DNA of 54,275 nucleotides, taken from positions 1 to 54,275 of the forward strand of contig CAZXEU010000029.1 of assembly GCA_964639665.1 (NCBI GenBank). The letters are read 5' to 3'. Shown here in pieces: positions 9,132-18,482 of the stretch. The notes beneath the pieces are model-generated. The model was not told where the DNA came from, did no database searches, and saw nothing but the letters and a program-made list of their open reading frames with translations. This stretch comes from CAZXEU01 sp964639665. Its GTDB lineage: Bacteria > Bacteroidota > Rhodothermia > Rhodothermales > Bin80. Each line of letters opens with the position of its first letter. Position 1 is the first letter of the stretch. Both the position numbers and the translations under genes were made by a program.

Positions 9132-9641
9132 ATGAAAATCAAGGCCATGAACACGGACAAGCTTACCGGCGGAATGGCCCGCCTGGTAAACCGCCTCCTG
9201 GAGGAAGGCTCCTTCACCGGCAACGAAGAGGTTGACGAGCTTCTGAGGACCGACCCGAACGCCATCATCCTGGGCCTGCTCTACGAACAGCGAATACGCG
9301 CGGAAGTGGCCTTTACAGGCGCTTTCCGGCTCTACGAGCGTCTTGGCCATCTGGACATGAGGCAAATCGCCGGCATGGACCCGGAAGCGTTCCATGCGGC
9401 GTTTGCCCAATCGCCTGCTGTACACAGGTTTTCCAATAAGATGGCCGATTTCACGCAGCGCGTGGCCAGGGTGGTTGCCGAAGACCTGGACGGCAACGCC
9501 GCGAATCTCTGGAATGATGGTGCAGACGCAGTCACCGTGCAAAAGCGCGTGCAGAATCTTCCGGGATTCGGTCCCACCAAGTCGGGGAAGCTGAAGTACG
9601 TGCTCCATTTTCTGGGCTACCGGGACTATTCGGACCAGTAG
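9132..9641 (+). CDS. HhH-GPD-superfamily-like protein
   Basis: A small protein (169 residues) resembling the uncharacterised HhH-GPD family related to base-excision DNA glycosylases (the TIGR03252-like group, from memory). It has a helical N-terminal part containing YEQRIRAEVAFTGAFRL, where glycosylases carry a QQ element, and a C-terminal helix-hairpin-helix in LPGFGPTKSGKLKYVLHFLG (about 142-161). I do not see the usual Lys/Asp catalytic pair clearly or an iron-sulfur cysteine loop. It begins five bases after cysS, so the two are probably co-transcribed. A DNA-repair role is inferred from fold only. Confidence 0.72.
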   Translation: MKIKAMNTDKLTGGMARLVNRLLEEGSFTGNEEVDELLRTDPNAIILGLLYEQRIRAEVAFTGAFRLYERLGHLDMRQIAGMDPEAFHAAFAQSPAVHRFSNKMADFTQRVARVVAEDLDGNAANLWNDGADAVTVQKRVQNLPGFGPTKSGKLKYVLHFLGYRDYSDQ

Positions 9642-9730
9642 GCGCAAAGGCTGCCTACAGAACCCTGCAGCCCGTCGGGTCCGGCGCCACACTGCGGCAG
9701 CGATCCGAAGGCTGCCAGCACAGAGAAGCA

Positions 9731-12700
9731 TCAGGCGCCGCGAAGCGGCAAGCGCATCCAGAATTCGGTTCCCGACGCCTCTGAGGTGCGGAAGCCGATC
9801 TCGCCCCCAAGGTCCTCGACGCTTCGCCGCGCAATGGCCAGCCCAAGACCCGTACCGCTGGTCTTCGTGGAGAAGCTGGGCTCAAAAATGTGCTCCCAGA
9901 GATCCGGCGGAATTCCCGGCCCCGTGTCGGCTACCGTACTGTAGGCTACGCCGCCGTCACTTGCTTCCGCCGCAATCGTTACGGTGCCGGCCTCCCGATC
10001 CCGCACTGCCTCCAGCGCGTTCTTGACCAGATTGATGTAGATGCGGCGCAGCTCCTCCCGATCAGCCTCGATACGGAGCGATTCCTCGACCAGTTCGGTC
10101 CGGATTTCCACGTGCGGCGGTGCCTCCTCCTGCATCAGGGATACAGCTTCCCCGATTACTTCTCCTAGGTCCAGCGTCTCGACGGTGCGCGGCGGCATGC
10201 GTGCGAATCCGGCAAACTCGTTGGCAATCCGGGCCATAGCATCCATCTGATGCACGAGCGTGACGGTAATGCGATCAAACAGCTCACGGAACCTGCCGCC
10301 GGAAGTCGCAGGGGGATCTTCTTCAAGCGCCCTTCGAAGATGCTGCACGGACAGCTTCATCGGTGTCAGCGGGTTCTTTATTTCGTGCGCCACCTGGCGC
10401 GCCATTTCTCGCCATGCTAACTGTCGCTCCTGGCGGGCAAGCCGCGTTCGACTCTCGGCCAATTGCGACTGCATCTCGTTGAAGGTTTCGACCAGCTCAC
10501 CCACCTCGTCCCTAGAAGCTATGGCCGGCATCCGCTCGAATCGGCCCTTGGCTGCCGCTGCCAGTCCTGCACGGAGCCGGGCTATCGGTCTGGCCAGCGC
10601 ATTGGCCAGAAGAGAGGCAGTGGCCATGACCAGGACCAGAATCACCAGGAGTGCGCCGAAGAGATAGGCCAGCGTACGCGCTCTCTCCTCCTCGATGCGC
10701 TCCTGCTCAGGCAATGCCGGTACAGACAACACAAACCGGGTACGGCCGGCGGCATCCAGAAGCGCGCTGTATCCGGATGTGAAGGAAATTGCACCCAGAC
10801 TGTTCTCTACAAAGGCAAGGCTGTATCCGTCCAGCTCCAGCGATTCGTGCACCTCGATGGGCAACCGCGTATCTACAATCCGCTCCTCCACCAATCGCTC
10901 CCGGCTGGCGCCTGCCAGGCCGCCGTCCCTGTAAAGCACCAAGTCCAGTCCGGCGCGCGCGGAAAGTGAGTCGAGCGACACACGTTCGAGCACGCCGTAG
11001 ACCGGCTCGTCAACTGCCGCTTCCTGCTCGAGTGCCGCCTCGATGCTCTGCAGATGTTGCCGCAGCCAGCTCTGCACGGCACGATCGTTCTCCTCGGTTA
11101 CGACTTCGACTCCAACGAATCCTACCGTTATAACGGCGACGATACCGACGACCAGAAACGCGTTCAGCACTCGGTCGCGGAACTGGACGCGTGGTGCAGG
11201 CAGAAGGCCGGCGCGCATGCGCCAGTACAGTCCTGCCAGAAAGCACGGCAACCCGACCAGAAGCCCGGCCACCGTCAACCGCAGCAGGTAGTACAGGTGG
11301 TCGAATGTGGTATACGCTGACGTTCTGACCGCCAGGACGCGGGGCGGGAAGCCCTGCGTCTCCAACTGCCGGTAGAATGTCTCATATCGGCGTCCGCGCA
11401 ATTCCTCGCTCAGCCACAGCTCAGGTGCCTCTTCCAGGGCGCGAGTTACCTCGGCGTCCAGCCTGTGTCGCCGGAAACTTCTCCCGACACTGTGTACCAG
11501 GTTCCCGCCATGAAATGCAGCAAACGATAGACCCGCGCGCTGGTCCTGGATGCCCGAAGCATCCAGCGCATGCATGAGCGGGGAATCATCTATGGCCGGA
11601 TAATCCACATGCGGTTCTGCCACCGCCAAAGCCCATTTGGTGCTATCGCCTTCTATCGCTGCCACACCTGTAAACCTCACCCTGTCGCCCACCCGGTCCG
11701 GCACGACGGCAGGGTACGTCGCGCCCACGCGGCGGAGCTCATCCGACAGCAGCTCCTGCGACCATTTTCGGCCGTCGCCCAAGTGATGTCTCCCGCGCAG
11801 GTTACCTGATCCATCCAGAATCAGAAAGGCTGCGTCGACAGGCGTAGTCAAGTGCCCGACATGCTCTTGCAAGAGCTGTGCGGCAACCGAATCCAGAGCT
11901 GCTCCCTCCAGATTCGCCAGGCGCGCATCGCCGATCGCAGCCTGGAGCAAGGCGTCGAGACCGCCTGACAAACCCGGATCGCGTTCCCGCTCAAATGCAT
12001 GCGAGGCGCTCTCCATCCGCACCTGGCGGCGCTCTTCAAGACCCTTGAATGCTAGCGGATAGAGCAGCACTGCAAGCACGAAAGCGGAAGGAAGCACTCT
12101 TCGAAGCGTTATCCAGCGCAAACCGCTGCCGCTGCCGCCAAATCCTGCCGCCGCCAGCGACAACGAGACAATCAGTAAAGGGGCCGAGACCGTCCACGAA
12201 GTCCATCCCTGCAATTCAAACCAGGCGGCAACAAAGGCAACGGGCACTACGGTAGTCAATGCCGCCGCGAGACCGGACGCACCTCTGCTGTCATGCCTTT
12301 CATCCGACGATCCAAAGGCGGCCATGAACATGCTGGAGGCAAGCAGCAGGATCGTCAGCGTCAAAAGCAGCAACGAGAAGAACACCACAAGAACCAGTGG
12401 AGCCGGCAAGAGTCCGTCGCGGGCAAATAGTTCGAGGCCGCCGTCCAGCATCACCCTTCTCGCCACGACGGCCAGAACAGCAACGAGGGCTGCGCCGATA
12501 GCCGAGCAAGCCAGTAGCTTGGCGAACAGGCCAACGGATGCCCTCATCCGTCGGCACCGCTGCAGGCTTAGGCCCGCGTAGCGATGCATTGCAGCACGAT
12601 GGACAACCAGGGCGAAGACGACGGCAAAGATGGCCGTAATCAGCACGTCGGCCGATGTGCGCAGCAGTCCAGCCCCCAGCGTGGAAGAAAGGTGCGCCGG

Positions 12701-13642
12701 ATCGAATAGCGGATTGAGCGGAGCCTTGCCCAGCTGCCATCTGGCAGGCACATCCATGAACAACAATCCGAAGCGGCCGAGCCACCACAACAATCCAAAA
12801 GGCACGAGAAACCCGAGCCGACCGGGATGTCCCTTGACCAGAGTCCAAGCACCAAACAGTAGCCATCCAGCCAGGAGTGAAGCCCAGAATGCCATTACAT
12901 CGGCATATCTGCGCCTAGACTGCGCCAGGAGCTCCTCTGCCGTCGGCAGCAGGACAGTCACGTGGCCCATCACTTCGCCATCGACGCCGCGCAAGGGCCG
13001 CGAATTGGCTCCGCCCGGAGAAACCTTGCCAAAAGTGAATTCGAGTGGCAACCGGACGCGGGACTGCCAGGCTCCCAGGACGTCATAGTCCCGGACGTAG
13101 TAATTCTGCACGGCATGCCGGGCAGCAATAACCTGGACCACGCGGACCGCGCCTAACGCATCGTCCGCGCCCACCAACGGAACCCAAACGACAATGGCGC
13201 GCCTCCATTCGCCGTCCTCGGCAACCACCGAGGTCGGCCTTGTCATCCCGACGGCCATCGCCGTGTCCAGCGGAAAACTCCGGCCTTTCCAGGCCAGAAG
13301 ATCGCCGGAGGCGTCATACACTTCGACCGACCGCCAATCCGGCAGATCGAGGCCGGAAAACTTCCTCAGAAGGACCTCCGTGGCTTCGCCCTGTTGCAGG
13401 AGCTCGGGACTCCGGCCAATTTCAACGGCAAGATCGCCTGCATAGACCTGCAGTTCCTGCAAGACCTTCCCGAACAGCTCCTCTGCCTCACCCAGTGCAG
13501 AGCCGGCGGAGGCCTCTAGCCGACGCTCGTCGGTTTCCTGCATCCTGCCGGCATGCCACAGCCAAGCACACCAGGTTCCGGCCAATGCCAAGGCAAGAAC
13601 GGCGGCAATGACGAGGAATTGTCTGAGGCGCACGGATCGCAT
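9731..13642 (-). CDS. Very large polytopic NtrY-like sensor histidine kinase
   Basis: The 1303-residue protein is a membrane sensor kinase. Hydrophobic segments lie near 8-28, 248-268, 276-296, 331-350, 372-394, 412-442, 458-476, 484-501 and 516-532, then near 815-835, 850-870 and 975-1000. Between them are three probable extracytoplasmic regions (about 30-245, 540-810 and 875-970). The C-terminus has a HAMP linker, the phospho-acceptor box VAHEIKNPLTP (His about 1086), the N box NLVKNALEA, and ATP-lid motifs DTGPGIP and GTGLGLA. The kinase core and H-box resemble NtrY. No response regulator is adjacent, so it is an orphan kinase here. The stimulus is unknown. Confidence 0.9.
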   Translation of the reverse strand: MRSVRLRQFLVIAAVLALALAGTWCAWLWHAGRMQETDERRLEASAGSALGEAEELFGKVLQELQVYAGDLAVEIGRSPELLQQGEATEVLLRKFSGLDLPDWRSVEVYDASGDLLAWKGRSFPLDTAMAVGMTRPTSVVAEDGEWRRAIVVWVPLVGADDALGAVRVVQVIAARHAVQNYYVRDYDVLGAWQSRVRLPLEFTFGKVSPGGANSRPLRGVDGEVMGHVTVLLPTAEELLAQSRRRYADVMAFWASLLAGWLLFGAWTLVKGHPGRLGFLVPFGLLWWLGRFGLLFMDVPARWQLGKAPLNPLFDPAHLSSTLGAGLLRTSADVLITAIFAVVFALVVHRAAMHRYAGLSLQRCRRMRASVGLFAKLLACSAIGAALVAVLAVVARRVMLDGGLELFARDGLLPAPLVLVVFFSLLLLTLTILLLASSMFMAAFGSSDERHDSRGASGLAAALTTVVPVAFVAAWFELQGWTSWTVSAPLLIVSLSLAAAGFGGSGSGLRWITLRRVLPSAFVLAVLLYPLAFKGLEERRQVRMESASHAFERERDPGLSGGLDALLQAAIGDARLANLEGAALDSVAAQLLQEHVGHLTTPVDAAFLILDGSGNLRGRHHLGDGRKWSQELLSDELRRVGATYPAVVPDRVGDRVRFTGVAAIEGDSTKWALAVAEPHVDYPAIDDSPLMHALDASGIQDQRAGLSFAAFHGGNLVHSVGRSFRRHRLDAEVTRALEEAPELWLSEELRGRRYETFYRQLETQGFPPRVLAVRTSAYTTFDHLYYLLRLTVAGLLVGLPCFLAGLYWRMRAGLLPAPRVQFRDRVLNAFLVVGIVAVITVGFVGVEVVTEENDRAVQSWLRQHLQSIEAALEQEAAVDEPVYGVLERVSLDSLSARAGLDLVLYRDGGLAGASRERLVEERIVDTRLPIEVHESLELDGYSLAFVENSLGAISFTSGYSALLDAAGRTRFVLSVPALPEQERIEEERARTLAYLFGALLVILVLVMATASLLANALARPIARLRAGLAAAAKGRFERMPAIASRDEVGELVETFNEMQSQLAESRTRLARQERQLAWREMARQVAHEIKNPLTPMKLSVQHLRRALEEDPPATSGGRFRELFDRITVTLVHQMDAMARIANEFAGFARMPPRTVETLDLGEVIGEAVSLMQEEAPPHVEIRTELVEESLRIEADREELRRIYINLVKNALEAVRDREAGTVTIAAEASDGGVAYSTVADTGPGIPPDLWEHIFEPSFSTKTSGTGLGLAIARRSVEDLGGEIGFRTSEASGTEFWMRLPLRGA

Positions 13643-14051
13643 TTCGGTCCAGGTCAGCGGCGTCTGGTCACGGAAGCGGACTTCATCGCTCTCTTGCCTG
13701 CACGTCCGGACGCGGTACTGCGCTCAGGTGTGCAACAACAGACGGTACCCGGTACGCGCCTGAGATAGGCTTAATTCCTGTCAGAACGTGTTGCCCATAC
13801 ATGCCGATTCCACGAGAATCAGCGTCTGCGGTTCTGTCGGACTCTTCGGTCGAGGCAGGCGAGAGAAATGCGCCCGGTGCAGCGCGGGCTCAGCGAGCCG
13901 CCCGGACGGTCGGGGTATTCGCGATCCGATGGGCATTCGCGGCACCTAACGGTGGCACGTCAACCGGCCAGCGGACACCGTGCGACTCCCATGGCTCGGT
14001 CGCGAAATCGGGACGTATTCAGTCCTGCCAATGCAGCAGCCAGGACCGACG
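13643..14051. other. Intergenic segment upstream of the histidine kinase
   Basis: About 0.4 kb between the start of the kinase gene and the end of the lipoprotein gene. It must hold the kinase promoter, but no clear promoter, hairpin or gene could be picked out. A plus-strand open frame from 13801 runs into the antisense of the next gene and looks non-coding. Confidence 0.5.
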
Positions 14052-14861
14052 TCACATGGACTCTGCCTGCGGAGCTTCATCCACTTCGGCTCCGTCAGGT
14101 CGGGCAAAAGTGGCGGCATCCGGCGGCTCCGGCATCAGCCTGACGTTGGCATAGGATGCCTCGCCCCTCCTCTCGCCAAGAACACCCGCCTCGCTATCCC
14201 ACGCGTAGGAGCTCGCAGTCAGCGGAACCAGGAGCCCGCCTACCTCCTGCCATTCGTCGTACATTCGGACATTGTAATTCTCGTTCGGCTCCCCGCTGAA
14301 AAACGTAACCGTATAGAGCAGCAGTCTAAGCAGATGCGTATCGGGATCGAAGTGGGCCACATAGTAGTCGCCCGGCGATGCGCCTACTCCCTCATCGAAC
14401 GAGATGCGAACGGCATCAAATTCCTCGTCCCCTACTGACACACGTCCCAGGCTCTCTCTTCTGGTTCCCGGATCTGCCAGGACAAAGGGGATGGCAAAGA
14501 AGTAGAAATCCAGACCATTGTAGAACCGGGGACTGCTTGCGAACGCGTCAAGACCGGGCGTAATCCATACTTGCTCACCATCGTAGCCGATCGTGTAATC
14601 CTCGCTGGTCATGAGCGCCTTTCTGGTCTTCAGGTCCACCAGGTTGGCCACGGAAGCGGTGCCCCGCTGGATGTCAAATGCCAGGGTGCCATACGACTGC
14701 CAGACCTCCATGCCACCGTGTGCCGCTACGGCGCGGTCCAGTGCATCTTCGCTGGATTGGTCTTGAGTGGATTCAGTTGTGTCGGCCGGCTCGCATGATA
14801 CAAGCGCGAGGCAGAGCATCGGGAGAAGGGAAGCCACCCCCAACAGGTTCCTGTAGAGCAT
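14052..14861 (-). CDS. Predicted lipoprotein of unknown function (DUF6503-like)
   Basis: The product (269 residues from the ATG at 14861) begins with a signal peptide ending in a lipobox, LALVSC, so it is probably membrane-anchored. The mature part starts with an AVAAHGGMEVWQSYGTLAFDI element and has several beta-rich stretches (DGEQVWITPGLDAF, YYVAHFDPDTHLLRLLLY). This resembles the Bacteroidota DUF6503 group and, more distantly, LolA/LolB-like lipoprotein-handling folds; the assignment is from memory. In-frame ATGs at 14915 and 14885 would put extra residues before the signal peptide. It diverges from the LolA-like gene of the next cassette, which may indicate a related envelope role. Confidence 0.6.
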   Translation of the reverse strand: MLYRNLLGVASLLPMLCLALVSCEPADTTESTQDQSSEDALDRAVAAHGGMEVWQSYGTLAFDIQRGTASVANLVDLKTRKALMTSEDYTIGYDGEQVWITPGLDAFASSPRFYNGLDFYFFAIPFVLADPGTRRESLGRVSVGDEEFDAVRISFDEGVGASPGDYYVAHFDPDTHLLRLLLYTVTFFSGEPNENYNVRMYDEWQEVGGLLVPLTASSYAWDSEAGVLGERRGEASYANVRLMPEPPDAATFARPDGAEVDEAPQAESM

Positions 14862-15180
14862 CGGGCCAGTGCGTGCATGAAGCATGGTGCAGTTGGTGTC
14901 AAGAGAGTTGGTCATCCGTAGTCGTCCTGCGACCGAACCTTCTGTTGCAGGTGAAGCCGAAACGCTGCCGGCTCCAATAGTTCCTGGACTCGCTCACCGT
15001 CAAGGGCGCACCGATCCGGAAAGGACTCCGGCTTCCGAATACACACTGTGACTCGGGAAGCACTTGCTTATCTTGGGGCTGGTTGCCCGCACTCGTCAGG
15101 CCGGCATAATCGTTGTATCCTCAAATTGGCTGCTTTGGATCATGCTCAGTCGTGCGCCTTGCACCCGGATCGAAGAACAC
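14862..15180. other. Divergent intergenic region
   Basis: About 320 bases between the lipoprotein gene (minus) and the LolA-like gene (plus). It should carry promoters for both directions. I see no confident promoter or operator. The plus-strand reading frame is open from 15064, so part of this stretch would be coding if the LolA-like gene started there. Confidence 0.45.
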
Positions 15181-15957
15181 TTGCGGATTCGCGTGTCTGC
15201 GGTACGCATCATGGTCTTGGGGCTGGCTGTTCTTGGGCACACGCCGCGGCCAGTCCTTGCCCAATCCGAGCCGACCGCCCTTGAAATCCTGCGCCGCTCC
15301 GAAGACCTCATGCGCGGCACTACGCAGACGGGCTCCTACAGCCTGCTCATTCAGCGCCCGGACTGGGAACGCACCATCGAATTCGATTTCTGGGGCGAAG
15401 GCCAGGAAAGAGCCTTCATACTGGTCAAGGCACCCGTCAAGGAACGCGGAGTCGCCTTTCTCAAGATCCGCAGGGAAATGTGGCAGTATATACCGAGGAT
15501 CAACAGGGTAATCAAGATCCCGCCTTCCATGATGATGCAGTCATGGATGGGCTCGGGGTTCACGAATGACGATCTGGTCCGGGAATCCAGCATCCTCGAG
15601 GATTACGAGCACGCGCTGGAAACAACAGAGGAGCTGGAGCAAGGCACCGCCTACCGCATCGCGCTCAGGCCCAAGCAGGATGCGCCGATCGCCTGGGACC
15701 GCCTGCTATACTGGGTGCGTGTGGAGGACTTCGTGCCGCTAAGGGCCGAGTTCTTCAATGAGCGTGGAGAGCGGGTCCGTACCATACGCTACGAGGATAT
15801 TCGAAACCTTGGAGGCCGTACCATCCCAAGCCGGCTGGAACTGGTGGAGGATCGCTGGCCGGACCGCAAGACCGTGATGCAACTGGACGATCTTGTATTC
15901 GACCAGCCCATCAATCCGTCTATCTTTACGCAGTCCAACCTGCGGCGCACAAGGTAG
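15181..15957 (+). CDS. LolA-like outer-membrane lipoprotein-sorting family protein
   Basis: The product resembles periplasmic lipoprotein carriers of COG2834 (LolA-like fold). After a signal peptide (hydrophobic VRIMVLGLAVLG, cleavage near VLAQS) come TALEILRRSEDLMRG, ERTIEFDFWGEGQERAFILVK in beta-strand style, and MWQYIPRINRVIKIPPSMMMQSWMGSGFTNDDLV. The last stretch is diagnostic of the subgroup found with FtsX/LolD-type ABC genes. The start is uncertain: TTG 15181, GTG 15193 and ATG 15211 all give a signal peptide, while ATG 15064 would place 60 residues before the cleavage site. Two permease genes, an ATPase and an outer-membrane barrel follow on the same strand, so it probably shuttles a lipidated cargo between the membranes (inference). 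Confidence 0.82.
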   Translation: MRIRVSAVRIMVLGLAVLGHTPRPVLAQSEPTALEILRRSEDLMRGTTQTGSYSLLIQRPDWERTIEFDFWGEGQERAFILVKAPVKERGVAFLKIRREMWQYIPRINRVIKIPPSMMMQSWMGSGFTNDDLVRESSILEDYEHALETTEELEQGTAYRIALRPKQDAPIAWDRLLYWVRVEDFVPLRAEFFNERGERVRTIRYEDIRNLGGRTIPSRLELVEDRWPDRKTVMQLDDLVFDQPINPSIFTQSNLRRTR

Positions 15958-16018
15958 GCGCCTCTTCCTGCGGCAGAAGCGGGGTGCTCGATCCTTAAAT
16001 CCACCGGATAATGCGGAA

Positions 16019-17254
16019 ATGGGCAGGCTCCTGAAGCTGGCATGGCGCGATGTCTGGCGCAACCGTAGACGCAGCCTACTGACGATAGGAGCAGTGCTCT
16101 TTGCCGTCCTCCTGATTTCCCTGGCCAATTCCGTACAGTTCGGCACCTACGACGCCATGGAGGCCACCGTGGTGCGCACCTTCGTCAGCGACCTGCAGGT
16201 CCACCGGGCAGGATACCAGGAGGAACCCTCTCTCCTGGCATCCCTTGAGGAGGATGAACGGCCGTGGCACGAAATGGATCAGCACTATCCGTGGATCCAG
16301 GCCGCGGCGAGGCGCCTGTCCGGATACGGGCTGGCAAGCAGCGATTCCTCTAGCGCCGGCGCGAGCATCGTCGGCATTGAACCCGAGTCGGAAAGCCGCC
16401 TGACCACATTCGCCTCGAACCCGGTTTCCGGCCGGGCCCTTGCAGCCGGAGACCGCGGCGCAGTGCTGATCGGGGAGACGCTGGCGAAAAACCTGGGAGT
16501 CGCTGTGGGCGATACCCTGGTGCTGCTTACACAGGGCTACCAGAACGTGATGGGAGCAGACCTTTACGCTATCCAGGGGCTTGTGCGTACGGGCACGCCG
16601 GCCCTTGACCGTGCCCTGGTGGTAATGCCGCTGGCCGACAGCCAGTACCTATTTTCGATGGAAGGCAGATTCACGGAATACGTGATCCGCACAAGCGACT
16701 TTCGGAAGGCGGCAGAATACGCGGCCGCTTTGCAGGCTTCCTTGCCCGAAGACAAGTACGAGGCTCTCGCGTGGCGCTCCATGATGCCCGAGTTGGAACA
16801 GATGCGGGCTCTGGACGACGCCGGCAATTACGTGTTCTATTTCTTTCTGGTCCTGCTCATCGGGTTCGAGATTTTCAATACGACGACGATGAGCATGATG
16901 GAGCGCGTGCGCGAATTCGGCGTAATGCTCTCTCTCGGCGTCAAGCCGCGCCAGATCAGTTCGCTGGTGGTATTGGAGCTGGTCATCAAGGTATTGTTGG
17001 CGCTTGCTGTGGGATTTGCCATTGCCTACATAGCTGTGCTCCTTCTGTCGCAGAATCCCATCCCGCTTTCTGACGACATGCGTCAGATGTACGACGACTT
17101 CGGATTCACCGTGGAGGGCATTTTCTTTTTTGCGCGCCCGGCCATCTTTGTCTTTCCCCTGGCTTCCGTGGCATTTGTAGCGGCTGCGTCTATGATTTAT
17201 CCGGTGCTCAGAATGCGCCGCTTCTCACCTGTGCAGGCCCTTCGAAGAAACTAG
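16019..17254 (+). CDS. ABC transporter permease, FtsX/LolC-E type (first copy)
   Basis: This inner-membrane subunit has 411 residues from the ATG at 16019: a leading LAWRDVWRNRRRSLLT motif, one N-terminal helix, a periplasmic MacB-like domain (about 45-270) and three C-terminal helices (VFYFFLVLLIGFEIFNTTTMSMMERVRE region, then two more). The cytoplasmic loop MERVREFGVMLSLGVKPRQ is the usual coupling segment for the ATPase. The frame is open upstream to 15893, inside the LolA-like gene, but those residues are unlike the family. It works as a pair with the next permease. Confidence 0.92.
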   Translation: MGRLLKLAWRDVWRNRRRSLLTIGAVLFAVLLISLANSVQFGTYDAMEATVVRTFVSDLQVHRAGYQEEPSLLASLEEDERPWHEMDQHYPWIQAAARRLSGYGLASSDSSSAGASIVGIEPESESRLTTFASNPVSGRALAAGDRGAVLIGETLAKNLGVAVGDTLVLLTQGYQNVMGADLYAIQGLVRTGTPALDRALVVMPLADSQYLFSMEGRFTEYVIRTSDFRKAAEYAAALQASLPEDKYEALAWRSMMPELEQMRALDDAGNYVFYFFLVLLIGFEIFNTTTMSMMERVREFGVMLSLGVKPRQISSLVVLELVIKVLLALAVGFAIAYIAVLLLSQNPIPLSDDMRQMYDDFGFTVEGIFFFARPAIFVFPLASVAFVAAASMIYPVLRMRRFSPVQALRRN

Positions 17255-17258
17255 CAGC

Positions 17259-18482
17259 ATGCTCGCAAAGATCGCCTGGCGCAACATCTGGCGGAACCCG
17301 CGCAGGTCCTGGGTCCTGATTTCAGCGCTCGCCATCGGAGTGTTCTGCTTTGTGGGAGGGCTCGCCTACGTGGATGGCTTTTTTCAGCAAATGATCAGAG
17401 GCGCCATTCAGCTTCAGGGCGGACACATCCAGATCGCGCGTAGCGGCTACGGCGATAACCCGACCATACAGTCATATATCGCGGACGCCGCCGCGGTACA
17501 GGCGTCTGTCGAGAATCTGGACGGCCTGAGACCCTCTGCATCCGTTCGTACGCCCGGCATGATCAACAGTGCGGACCAGGCTTCCGGTGTCTTGATTGTC
17601 GGTGTGGATCCGGAGCGCGAAGTGGGCCTGTCGCCCATTCCCGAGTCGGTAGTGGAAGGAGCCTATCTGCCGGCTACCGGCGAAGAAAACCTGGTGCTCC
17701 TGGGAGAAGCGCTCGCGCAGCGGCTGAATGTTCTGGCTGGAGAGAGGATTGTCCTGATGGCCAACGATGTGGACAACGAAATCTCCGCGGGCGCCTACCG
17801 GGTGGCAGGCCTGTTTCGGACCAGCAGCCGCGATTTTGACAAGACGCACGTGTACCTGCATGCGGACCAAGCGCGCGCGCTCCTGGGCTACGGCACGGAT
17901 GCGGTCTCCGCGTTTTCCCTGGTGCTGCCCACGGGCATGGACCTGAACTCCGCGACGGAGCCGCTCAGGCAAGAGCTGGAACCACTCGGCCTGGAGGTAG
18001 TGACTTGGGAAGACCGGATGCCGGTACTCGTACTCATGAGTGAAATGACGGGATTGGCCAACGTGATTCTTGTCATCATCCTCTTTACGGCGATAGCCTT
18101 TACGCTCGTAAACTCGTTCATCATGGTGATCTTTGAGCGCATCCGGGAGATTGGCATCATGGCGGCCGGTGGTGTGCGTCCCCGGCAGGTACGAACCATG
18201 CTCTTTCTGGAAGCGCTCTTTGTGGTATTGATCGGAACGCTCGTGGGCAGCGCACTGGCTCTCGGCATGATTGCCTGGTGGAGTCGCGCCGGGCTGGACC
18301 TTGGCCGTTTCGCCGAGGGGTTGAGCTCTTTTGGCGCAGCATCGGTGATCTATCCGTACGTCGACTGGGGCCACATCGTGAGTGGCTTCGCCTTGATCTT
18401 TCTTATCGTTCTGCTGGCCGTGCTATACCCGGCCATCAAGGCCAGCCGGTTCAAGATCGTAGACGCAATGACGCATGTCTGA
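17259..18482 (+). CDS. ABC transporter permease, FtsX/LolC-E type (second copy)
   Basis: A 407-residue paralogue of the preceding permease with the same plan: IAWRNIWRNPRRSW at the start, one helix, a large periplasmic domain (about 45-265), then three helices. FERIREIGIMAAGGVRPRQ is the coupling loop. It starts four bases after the first permease and overlaps the ATPase gene by eight bases. Two different permeases with one ATPase is the LolCDE arrangement; this one is separate from any housekeeping LolCDE, which is not visible here. Confidence 0.92.
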   Translation: MLAKIAWRNIWRNPRRSWVLISALAIGVFCFVGGLAYVDGFFQQMIRGAIQLQGGHIQIARSGYGDNPTIQSYIADAAAVQASVENLDGLRPSASVRTPGMINSADQASGVLIVGVDPEREVGLSPIPESVVEGAYLPATGEENLVLLGEALAQRLNVLAGERIVLMANDVDNEISAGAYRVAGLFRTSSRDFDKTHVYLHADQARALLGYGTDAVSAFSLVLPTGMDLNSATEPLRQELEPLGLEVVTWEDRMPVLVLMSEMTGLANVILVIILFTAIAFTLVNSFIMVIFERIREIGIMAAGGVRPRQVRTMLFLEALFVVLIGTLVGSALALGMIAWWSRAGLDLGRFAEGLSSFGAASVIYPYVDWGHIVSGFALIFLIVLLAVLYPAIKASRFKIVDAMTHV

